Source of the DNA: Dactylosporangium sp. AC04546
GTDB taxonomy: Bacteria; Actinomycetota; Actinomycetes; Mycobacteriales; Micromonosporaceae
NCBI RefSeq assembly: GCF_022095675.1
Contig: NZ_JAHYSG010000004.1
Span: forward strand, 158,822 to 222,821
DNA length: 64,000 nucleotides
Direction: 5' to 3'
Shown: positions 45,585 through 52,845 of the stretch, piece after piece
Position numbering within the stretch: position 1 is the first letter of the stretch
Layout of the letters: every line of letters starts with the position of its first letter
Notes under the pieces: model-generated
Told to the model about the DNA's origin: nothing
The model's input: the letters and a program-made list of their open reading frames with translations, nothing else
Databases searched by the model: none
Made by a program: the position numbers and the translations under genes

Positions 45585-46415
45585 CTAGAAGGTGTGCTCC
45601 TGGGCCGGGAAGGCGCCGGAGCGGACCTCGTCGGAGAACGCCTGGGTGGCCTCGGTCAGCGCGCCGGCCAGGTCGGCGTAGCGCTTGACGAAGCGCGGCG
45701 TCCTGCCGGTGCGCAGGCCGGCCATGTCCTGCCAGACCAGCACCTGGGCGTCGGTGTCCGGGCCGGCGCCGATGCCGACGGTCGGGATCGCCAGCTCGTG
45801 GGTGATGCGCTTGGCCACGTCGCCAGGCACCATCTCCAGGACCACCGCGAACGCGCCCGCGCCGGCGACCGCGTGGGCGTCCTCGACGACCGCCTCGGCC
45901 GCGTCGCCGCGGCCCTGCACCCGGTAGCCGCCGATGGCGTGCTCCCGCTGCGGGGTGAAGCCGATGTGCGCCATGACCGGGATGCCGGCGCCGGTGATCG
46001 CCTCGACCTGCGGGGCCATCCGGGCGCCGCCCTCGAGCTTCACCGCGTGGCAGCCGCCCTCCTTCATGAACCGCACGGCGGTGCGCAGCGCCTGCGTTGG
46101 GCCCTCCTCGTAGGAGCCGAACGGCAGGTCACCCACGATGAGCGAGCGCCGGGTCGAGCGGACCACGGCCCGCACCAGCGGCAGCAGCTCGTCCTCGGTC
46201 ACCGGGACCGTGGACTCGTAGCCGAAGACGTTGTTGGCGGCCGAGTCGCCGACGAGCAGGACCGGGACCCCGGCCGCGTCGAAGATGCCGGCCGTGTACT
46301 GGTCGTACGAGGTGAGCATGGGCCACTTCTCGCCGCGCTCCTTGGCGGCCAGCAGGTCCCTGGTGCGTACCCGTCGGTTGACGGCACCGCCGTAGAGGGA
46401 CTGGATCTCGGACAT
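45585..46415 (-). CDS. panB: 3-methyl-2-oxobutanoate hydroxymethyltransferase
   Basis: The 276-residue TIM-barrel enzyme makes ketopantoate for pantothenate and CoA synthesis. [25 protein letters not shown], the KLEGG and GGYRVQGRG segments and VGIGAG are family signatures. The ATG at 46415 follows GAGGAGGA. It is convergent with the chemoreceptor gene, with a short tandem duplication in between. Confidence 0.94.
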   Translation of the reverse strand: MSEIQSLYGGAVNRRVRTRDLLAAKERGEKWPMLTSYDQYTAGIFDAAGVPVLLVGDSAANNVFGYESTVPVTEDELLPLVRAVVRSTRRSLIVGDLPFGSYEEGPTQALRTAVRFMKEGGCHAVKLEGGARMAPQVEAITGAGIPVMAHIGFTPQREHAIGGYRVQGRGDAAEAVVEDAHAVAGAGAFAVVLEMVPGDVAKRITHELAIPTVGIGAGPDTDAQVLVWQDMAGLRTGRTPRFVKRYADLAGALTEATQAFSDEVRSGAFPAQEHTF

Positions 46416-46529
46416 CGATGTCCTCCTCATGTGCTCCTCGAGGCCCCGCACTGGGGTCCCCGGGCTGTTCCTCCGATCGTCGCACCGGCCCGGTCGGCGC
46501 GGACCGGACCAATGCGATATTTCACATGC

Positions 46530-48257
46530 CTACTGCCGGGGAGCCTCCCGGAAGCGGTTGGTGATCGGCAGGCGCCGGTCGCGGCCGAACGCCTTGATGG
46601 AGATCTTGGTCCCGGGTGCGCTCTGGCGGCGCTTGTACTCGGCGAGGTCGACCATCCGCAGGGTGCGGTCGACGAGCGCGGCGTCGTAACCGGCGGCGAC
46701 CAGGTCGTCACGGCCCAGGTCACCGTCCACGTAGCCGGCCAGGATCGGGTCGAGCACCTCGTAGTCGGGCAGCGAGTCGGTGTCGAGCTGGCCCGGACGC
46801 AGCTCCGCGCTCGGCGGCTTGGTGATGGAGTTCTCCGGGATCGGCGGGGTGTCGCCGCGCCGACCGGCCTCCTCGTTGCGCCACTTCGCCAGCCGCCAGA
46901 CCAGCGTCTTCGGCACGTCCTTGATCGGGTTGAAGCCGCCGACCGAGTCGCCGTAGAGGGTGGAGTAGCCCACCGCGAGCTCGCTCTTGTTGCCCGTGGT
47001 GAGCACGAGGTGACCCTCCTGGTTCGACAGTGCCATGAGGATCACGCCGCGGACGCGGGCCTGGAGGTTCTCGACCGCGATGCCCGACAGCGCCATGTTG
47101 GCCAGGAATCCGTCGACCATCGGCTGGATCGGCTCGGTGCGGTAGTCGAGGCCGGTGCGCCGGGCCAGGTCGGCGGCGTCGTCGCGGGAGTGCTCCGAGG
47201 AGTGGCCGCTGGGCATCGAGACGCCGACCACGCCGGCCGGGCCGAGCGCGTCGCAGGCGATCGTCGCGACGACCGCCGAGTCGATGCCGCCCGACAGGCC
47301 CAGCGCCACGCTGCGGAAGCCGTTCTTGCGCACGTAGTCGCGCAGGCCCAGCACCAGGGCCTGCCAGATCTCGGCCTCGTCGGTGACCCGGGCGGCGATC
47401 TCCGGGGCCGGCGCGGGCTGCTCGTTGGCCGGCACGGTGTCGGAGATGTGGACGTTGACCACCCGCATCTCGGCGTGGTCGACGACCGGCGGGACCGGCT
47501 CGGCCGCGGGCAGGTCGAGGTCGAGGACCATGAGGTGCTCGGCGAACTGCGGCGCGCGGGCGATGAGCGAGCCGTCGGGGCGCACGACCATCGAGTCGCC
47601 GTCGAAGACCAGCTCGTCCTGGGCGCCGACCATGTTGACGTAGGCCACCGCGGCCCGCGCCTCGGCCGCCCGGCGGGCGACCAGGGCGAGGCGGGTGTCG
47701 TCCTTGTTCAGCTCGTAGGGCGAGCCGTTGATGTTCACGACCAGGCCGACCCTGGCGTCGGCGGCGACCGCGAACGGGCCGCCCTCCTGCCACAGGTCCT
47801 CGCAGATGGTGAGCGCGACGTCGACCCCGCCGACGCGCAGGACGGTCAGCGTGTCGCCGGGCTCGAAGTACCGGTCCTCGTCGAAGACGCCGTAGTTGGG
47901 CAGGTGGTGCTTGAAGTACGTGGCGACCTGCGTGCCGCGGTGCAGCACCGCGAGGGCGTTGCGCGGGCCCACGGCGTCGGCGTCGAGGTAGCCGGCGATC
48001 ACGACGGTCTCACCGAGGCCGTCGTCCTGGAGGCGGACCGCCAGGTCGTCGACCGCCCGCTTGGACGCCGCGACGAAGGACTCGCGGAAGACGAGGTCCT
48101 CGACCGGGTAGCCGGTGAGCATCATCTCCGGGAAGGCGACCACATGCGCGCCGGCGCCGGCGGCCTTGGCGGTCCAGCCGTGGACCAGGGCCGCGTTGCC
48201 GGGGAGGTCGCCGACCGTCGGGTCGATCTGGGCGAGAGCGAGTCGCAACCGGGGCAT
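46530..48257 (-). CDS. nadE: Glutamine-dependent NAD+ synthetase
   Basis: The 575-residue enzyme fuses an N-terminal nitrilase-type glutaminase (VVAFPEMMLTGYPVEDL with the Glu, later TICEDLW with the catalytic Cys) to a C-terminal NAD synthase with the ATP loop LSGGIDSAVV. It amidates nicotinic-acid adenine dinucleotide. This compact version is common in actinobacteria. It lies about 110 bp upstream of panB on the same strand and diverges from glnA2. Confidence 0.94.
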   Translation of the reverse strand: MPRLRLALAQIDPTVGDLPGNAALVHGWTAKAAGAGAHVVAFPEMMLTGYPVEDLVFRESFVAASKRAVDDLAVRLQDDGLGETVVIAGYLDADAVGPRNALAVLHRGTQVATYFKHHLPNYGVFDEDRYFEPGDTLTVLRVGGVDVALTICEDLWQEGGPFAVAADARVGLVVNINGSPYELNKDDTRLALVARRAAEARAAVAYVNMVGAQDELVFDGDSMVVRPDGSLIARAPQFAEHLMVLDLDLPAAEPVPPVVDHAEMRVVNVHISDTVPANEQPAPAPEIAARVTDEAEIWQALVLGLRDYVRKNGFRSVALGLSGGIDSAVVATIACDALGPAGVVGVSMPSGHSSEHSRDDAADLARRTGLDYRTEPIQPMVDGFLANMALSGIAVENLQARVRGVILMALSNQEGHLVLTTGNKSELAVGYSTLYGDSVGGFNPIKDVPKTLVWRLAKWRNEEAGRRGDTPPIPENSITKPPSAELRPGQLDTDSLPDYEVLDPILAGYVDGDLGRDDLVAAGYDAALVDRTLRMVDLAEYKRRQSAPGTKISIKAFGRDRRLPITNRFREAPRQ

Positions 48258-48334
48258 GCCTCAAGTGTGGACCAACCCGTCAGACGGTGCTCCTGTGACG
48301 TTCACTCCAGTGCCGGGCGAGATGGGCAGGTCCG

Positions 48335-48350
48335 GTAACTTGTGCGTAAC
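48335..48350. promoter_or_regulatory. GlnR-like half-sites upstream of glnA2
   Basis: GTAAC occurs at 48335 and again at 48346, 11 bp apart, as in the gTnAC half-sites of GlnR boxes. The intervening and following GAAAC sites are not clear, so the assignment is tentative. Confidence 0.35.
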
Positions 48351-48409
48351 ACCGCCGGGCAAGACTTGCCCGAAATTGGCCACCGACCGACAGCTCGTGG
48401 GGGAACGCC

Positions 48410-49762
48410 GTGGACCGTCAACAGGAGTTCGTGCTCCGCACCCTGGAGGAGCGGGACATCCGGTTCGTCAGGCTGTGGTTCACCGACGTGCTGGGCACGC
48501 TGAAGAGCGTCTCGGTGGCGCCGGCCGAGCTGGAGTCGGCGTTCGAGGAGGGCATCGGCTTCGACGGCTCGGCCATCGAGGGCTTCGCCCGGGTCTACGA
48601 GTCGGACATGGTCGCCATGCCGGACCCGACGACCTTCCAGGTCTTCCCGTTCGAGGGTGGCATGTCGGGCGAGAGCGCCCGCATGTTCTGCGACATCACG
48701 CTGCCCGACGGCTCGCCGTCCTGGGCCGACCCGCGCCACGTGCTGCGCCGGGCCCTGTCGCGGGCGGCCGAGAAGGGCTTCACCTTCTACACGCACCCCG
48801 AGATCGAGTTCTTCCTGCTGGAGTCGCTGGGGGACAAGGGCTCGGTGCCGGTCCCGGTCGACACCGGCGGCTACTTCGACCACACCACCCACGCCGTCGC
48901 CCGCGACTTCCGCCGCCAGGCGGTGCTCGCCCTGGAGCGGATCGGCATCTCCGTCGAGTTCAGCCACCACGAGGTCGCGCCGGGCCAGCAGGAGATCGAC
49001 CTGCGCTACGCCGACGCGCTGACCACGGCCGACAACATCATGACGTTCCGGCACGTCATCAAGGAGGTCGCGCTCTCCCACGGGGTGCACGCCACCTTCA
49101 TGCCGAAGCCGTTCACCGACCAGCCGGGCAGCGGCATGCACACGCACCTGTCGCTGTTCGAGGGCGAGCGCAACGCGTTCCACGACGCCAGCGACCCGAT
49201 GAAGCTCTCCAAGGTCGGCCAGGCCTTCATCGCGGGCCTGCTGGTGCACGCCCGGGAGTACACGGCGATCACCAGCCAGTGGGTCAACTCCTACAAGCGG
49301 CTCTTCCCGCAGTCGGTGCCGAACCGGATCACGGAGTCCCCGGCGTACGTCTGCTGGGGCCACACCAACCGCTCCGCCCTGGTCCGCGTGCCGGCCTACG
49401 GCAAGCCGAACTCGGCGCGGGTCGAGGTCCGCTCGCTCGACTCGGCCTGCAACCCCTACCTGGCGTACGCGGTGATGCTGGCCGCCGGCCTGCGCGGCAT
49501 CGAGCAGGGCTACGAGCTGCCCCCGGGCGCCGAGGACGACGTGTGGGCCCTCACCGACGCGGAGCGCCGCGCGGCCGGCTACGAGTCGCTGCCGGAGAAC
49601 CTGTCCCAGGCGATCGACGTCATGGCCGGCTCCGAGCTGGTCGCCGAGACCCTCGGCGAGCACGTCTTCGACTACTTCCTGAAGAACAAGCGCACGGAGT
49701 GGGAGGAGTACCGGCGGGTCGTGACCCCCTACGAGCGCGAGCGCTACCTGGGGATCATGTAG
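48410..49762 (+). CDS. glnA2: Glutamine synthetase-like enzyme GlnA2
   Basis: The 450-residue type I glutamine synthetase fold protein has GFDGSAIEGFARVYESDM, PGQQEIDLRYADAL and the ATP-site FMPKPFTDQPGSGMH motif. It lacks the adenylylated Tyr segment (KDLYDLPP) found in GlnA at 55818, so it should escape GlnE control. In actinobacteria GlnA2 enzymes may act as gamma-glutamylpolyamine synthetases rather than in bulk ammonium assimilation. The GTG start follows GGGGGAA. Gene order glnA2-glnE-glnA mirrors M. tuberculosis. Confidence 0.9.
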   Translation: MDRQQEFVLRTLEERDIRFVRLWFTDVLGTLKSVSVAPAELESAFEEGIGFDGSAIEGFARVYESDMVAMPDPTTFQVFPFEGGMSGESARMFCDITLPDGSPSWADPRHVLRRALSRAAEKGFTFYTHPEIEFFLLESLGDKGSVPVPVDTGGYFDHTTHAVARDFRRQAVLALERIGISVEFSHHEVAPGQQEIDLRYADALTTADNIMTFRHVIKEVALSHGVHATFMPKPFTDQPGSGMHTHLSLFEGERNAFHDASDPMKLSKVGQAFIAGLLVHAREYTAITSQWVNSYKRLFPQSVPNRITESPAYVCWGHTNRSALVRVPAYGKPNSARVEVRSLDSACNPYLAYAVMLAAGLRGIEQGYELPPGAEDDVWALTDAERRAAGYESLPENLSQAIDVMAGSELVAETLGEHVFDYFLKNKRTEWEEYRRVVTPYERERYLGIM

Positions 49763-49768
49763 GGCCGG

Positions 49769-50500
49769 TCAGCCGTAGCGCTCGGTCTTGACGCCGCGGG
49801 CGTCATGGCCGAGCGCCACCATGATGTCCGCCACCGTCTCCACGAAGCCGGTCGGCCCGCACACGAACACGTTCGGCTTGAAGTCGGCCGGCCAGGCGTG
49901 CGTGTTGACGTCGGCCAGGCCGACCCGGCTGCCGCGCACCCGCGTGTAGACGTACTGCACGTCGAGGCCGCGGTCGTCGCGGGCCCGCCGGCGCAGCTCG
50001 TCGGCGTAGATCACGTCCTCGGGCGTGCGCACCGAGTAGAGCAGGCGGAACGGGGTCTTCACGCCGTGCTCGGCCCGGCTGCGGATCATCGCCATGAGCG
50101 GGACCACGCCCGAGCCGCCGGCCATGAGCTGCACCGGGGCCGGATCGGTGGGCCGCCAGACGAACCAGCCGCCGATCGGGCCGCGCAGCTCGATCGGCTG
50201 GCCGACCTCCCACACGTCGGTGAGGTACGGCGAGACCTCGCCGTCGTCGAGCCGCTGGACGGTGATCTCCAGGCCGCTCGCGGACGCGATCGAGTAGTTG
50301 CGCTGCGCCGTGTACCCGTCCTCGGCGGTGAGCCGCAGGTCGACGTGCTGGCCGGGCAGGTGGCCCGGCCAGTCCTCGACGTCGAGCACGAGCGTGCGCG
50401 CGGTGGCGGTCTCCTGCCGCGCCTCTTTGAGGACAGCCTTCCGCCAGGTCAGTCGCCCTCCGCTTCGCTCCGGTCGCCTGACCTTCGAGCTGTTATCCAT
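49769..50500 (-). CDS. FAD/NAD(P)-binding ferredoxin-reductase-like oxidoreductase
   Basis: The 243-residue protein has a flavin-binding beta barrel (QRNYSIASASG with the RxYS motif) and an NAD(P)-binding domain (AGGSGVVPLMAMIR and VFVCGPTGFVETV). It probably passes electrons between NAD(P)H and a partner, most likely the molybdopterin oxidoreductase encoded just upstream. ATG 50500 has GGAGGGG upstream; ATG-like starts further up cannot be excluded. Confidence 0.87.
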   Translation of the reverse strand: MDNSSKVRRPERSGGRLTWRKAVLKEARQETATARTLVLDVEDWPGHLPGQHVDLRLTAEDGYTAQRNYSIASASGLEITVQRLDDGEVSPYLTDVWEVGQPIELRGPIGGWFVWRPTDPAPVQLMAGGSGVVPLMAMIRSRAEHGVKTPFRLLYSVRTPEDVIYADELRRRARDDRGLDVQYVYTRVRGSRVGLADVNTHAWPADFKPNVFVCGPTGFVETVADIMVALGHDARGVKTERYG

Positions 50501-50533
50501 GCTGAGCGGCCCCTCCGCTTCGCTCCGGACCAT

Positions 50534-51133
50534 TCAGTCTCCCTGGTACCGCTGCTCGCGCCATGGATCTCCGTAGTTGTGGTAGCCGGCCTCTTCCCAG
50601 AAGCCCGGCTCGTCCTCGAGCATCATCCGCAGGCCGTGCACCCACTTCGCGGACTTCCAGAAGTACAGGTGGGGCACCAGCAGGCGGGCCGGCCCGCCGT
50701 GCTCGGGCTCCAGCGGCTCGTCGTCGTAGCGGTACGCCACCCAGGCCTTGCCGTCGAGGAGGTCCTCCAGCGGCAGGTTGGTGGTGTAGCCGTCGTAGGA
50801 GTGTGCCATGACGTAGTCGGCGGCGGTCTCCACGTCCTCCAGCAGCGTGTCGATCGGCACGCCCCGCCAGCCGGTCTGCAGCTTCGACCACTTCGTGACG
50901 CAGTGGATGTCGACCGTCACGTCCTCGTACGGCAATGCGGTGAACTCGCCCCACGTCCACTTGTGCTGGCCGCCGGTCTCGGTGGTGATCACGAACTCCC
51001 ACCGGTCGGTGCGCACCCGCGGCGTCGGGCCGGCGGACAGGACCGGGAAGTCGTGGGCGAGGTACTGGCCGGGCGGCAGGTCCGGCTGCTGTTTGCGGCG
51101 CAGACCGCCGAAGCCCGGTGTCACGAAACTCAT
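50534..51133 (-). CDS. Sulfite-oxidase-type molybdopterin oxidoreductase
   Basis: The 199-residue protein matches the oxidoreductase molybdopterin-binding domain (YedY/SuoX fold). The Mo-ligand Cys is in DIHCVTKWS, and AHSYDGYTTNLPLED and GGPARLLVPHLYFWKSAKW are family segments. No Tat signal is present, so it should be cytosolic. Its start overlaps the LD-carboxypeptidase stop (ATGA), and the reductase gene follows 33 bp later. Substrate unknown. Confidence 0.87.
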   Translation of the reverse strand: MSFVTPGFGGLRRKQQPDLPPGQYLAHDFPVLSAGPTPRVRTDRWEFVITTETGGQHKWTWGEFTALPYEDVTVDIHCVTKWSKLQTGWRGVPIDTLLEDVETAADYVMAHSYDGYTTNLPLEDLLDGKAWVAYRYDDEPLEPEHGGPARLLVPHLYFWKSAKWVHGLRMMLEDEPGFWEEAGYHNYGDPWREQRYQGD

Positions 51134-52026
51134 AGCCGCAATCCTGCCTCCGCCGGGCGACTGCGCAGTACGCCTGTCGCTGTGTCGAGCGTCGCAGGGG
51201 CCCCGACGACGACCGTGAGCTGGCCGAAGCCGTGCCCGATCGGCAGCCCGCCCAGCACCGGGCAGCCCAGGATCGCCAGGCGCTCCTCCAGCACGTCGAA
51301 CGCGGTGACCGGCCGGTGGTCGGCGCACTGCGTGAACTGCCCGACCGCCACGCCGGCCACGCCGTCCAGGGCGCCCGCCCGGATGAGCTGGGTGAGCATC
51401 CGGTCGAGGCGATAGGGGGCCTCGCCGACGTCTTCGAGGAGCAGGATCGCGCCCGACAGATCCGGCATGTCCGCGGTACCGAGCGTCGTGGCCAGCATCG
51501 TGAGGTTGCCGCCGAGCAGCGGGCCGGTCACCGGAGGGCCCTCGATGAGCGGGCCCTCCTCAAGCCGCGGGACGACCAGCTCGTCCACCGTCATGAGCGC
51601 GGATCTGAGCGACATCTCCGAGGTGTCGGGCAGGCGGTCCTCGAACCACGCGGCGCCCGGACCGTGCACCGAGGGCCGCCGGGACACGCGCCACAGCGCC
51701 AGCTGCAGCGCCGTGATGTCCGAGAAGCCGACCAGGTGCTTCGGCGCACCCCACCGCACCCCGTCGGCGATGCGCTGGGCGCCGTAGCCGCCGCGGGTGC
51801 AGATCACCGCCCGGACCCGCGGGTCGGCGAGGGCGGCGTTGAGGTCGTCGAGCCGGTCGGCGTCGCGGCCGGCCAGGTACCCGTGCTCGGCGAACACATG
51901 CCGGCCGAGCTCGACCCGCAGCCCCCAGGCCTCCAGCAGCTCGACGCCGCGGGCCACCCGGTCGGGCCGGGTCGGGCCGGACGGGGACACCAGCCGGACG
52001 ACGTCTCCGGGCTCCAGCGCTCGCAC
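51130..52026 (-). CDS. LD-carboxypeptidase (peptidase S66 family)
   Basis: The 298-residue protein belongs to the S66 family (LdcA/MccF): RLVSPSGPTRPDRV at the start, ICTRGGYGAQRIAD, VGFSDITALQLAL and GGNLTMLATTLGT in the middle, and GLPIGHGFGQLTV near the end. It likely trims muropeptides during cell-wall recycling or cleaves a related acyl-amino-acid bond. The GTG start is only 18 bp from the divergent GTG at 52045. Confidence 0.92.
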   Translation of the reverse strand: MRALEPGDVVRLVSPSGPTRPDRVARGVELLEAWGLRVELGRHVFAEHGYLAGRDADRLDDLNAALADPRVRAVICTRGGYGAQRIADGVRWGAPKHLVGFSDITALQLALWRVSRRPSVHGPGAAWFEDRLPDTSEMSLRSALMTVDELVVPRLEEGPLIEGPPVTGPLLGGNLTMLATTLGTADMPDLSGAILLLEDVGEAPYRLDRMLTQLIRAGALDGVAGVAVGQFTQCADHRPVTAFDVLEERLAILGCPVLGGLPIGHGFGQLTVVVGAPATLDTATGVLRSRPAEAGLRL

Positions 52027-52044
52027 GGTCGTTATTGTCGGTGC

Positions 52045-52845
52045 GTGACGATCGAAGGTTCTCCGCGGGGCAACGTGGCGCTGGTGGTCGAGAACGACCC
52101 GACCGACGACGCGCGCCGGCTCGGGGACTGGCTGACCGGCGGCGGTCTCACGCTCGACGTGGTCCGCCCGCACGCCGGTGAGCCCCTCCCGGCCGACCTG
52201 GACGGCTACGCGGCGCTCGTGGTGATGGGCGGCGAGCAGGACGCCTTCCCCGACGAGGCCGGCGAGCGGGCGTCCCCCTGGTTCGCGGCCCTCGACGGGC
52301 TGCTGCGCAAGGCGGTCCGGCACAAGGTACCGACGCTGGCGGTCTGTCTCGGGGCGCAGCTGCTTGCGCAGGCCCACGGCGGCACGGTCGAGCGCAGCTC
52401 CGCCGGGCCCGAGATCGGCGTGCACCTCGTGGCCCGCCGCGACGTCGCCGACAACGACCCGATCTTCGCCGCGGTGCCGTTCGCGCCCGACGTCCTGCAG
52501 TGGCACGTCGACGAGATCGTCGAGCTGCCCGTCAACGCCGTCCTGCTCGCCGCGTCGACGCACTACCCGGTCCAGGCGTTCCGGATCGGCGGCTCGGCCT
52601 GGGGCCTGCAGTTCCACATCGAGTGCGACACCGAGATGTTCGCGGCGTGGGCGATGGAGGGCGTCGGCACGCTCGGCGAGCTCGGCATCGACGCCGTCGA
52701 GCTGCTGGAGTCCGTCGACGCCGCCCAGGACGACCTGGCCGAGGTCTGGCGGCCGTTCGCCGAGCGGTTCGCGGCGGTCGCGCTCGGCCGCGCCCCGCAC
52801 GGCGAGGGCGGCCTGCGCTCGCTGCCGCTGCTCGGGCCGCGTTGA
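52045..52845 (+). CDS. Class I glutamine amidotransferase-like protein
   Basis: The 266-residue protein has a GATase-1 fold with nucleophile Cys in LAVCLGAQLLAQAHGG and the catalytic His in WGLQFHIECD. It is a stand-alone amidotransferase of the GuaA-like/ChuR type; the acceptor partner is not evident. The GTG start lies just after a TATTGT -10-like sequence, which suggests a leaderless mRNA. Its stop overlaps the glnE ATG by one base. Confidence 0.9.
   Translation: MTIEGSPRGNVALVVENDPTDDARRLGDWLTGGGLTLDVVRPHAGEPLPADLDGYAALVVMGGEQDAFPDEAGERASPWFAALDGLLRKAVRHKVPTLAVCLGAQLLAQAHGGTVERSSAGPEIGVHLVARRDVADNDPIFAAVPFAPDVLQWHVDEIVELPVNAVLLAASTHYPVQAFRIGGSAWGLQFHIECDTEMFAAWAMEGVGTLGELGIDAVELLESVDAAQDDLAEVWRPFAERFAAVALGRAPHGEGGLRSLPLLGPR

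Noticed and set aside
43440..48338. Very long open frame on the + strand (1632 codons) across P450, chemoreceptor, panB and nadE
   Set aside because: It is Arg/Gly/Ala-rich, matches no family and lies in the wrong frame or strand of well-supported genes; such frames arise from high GC.
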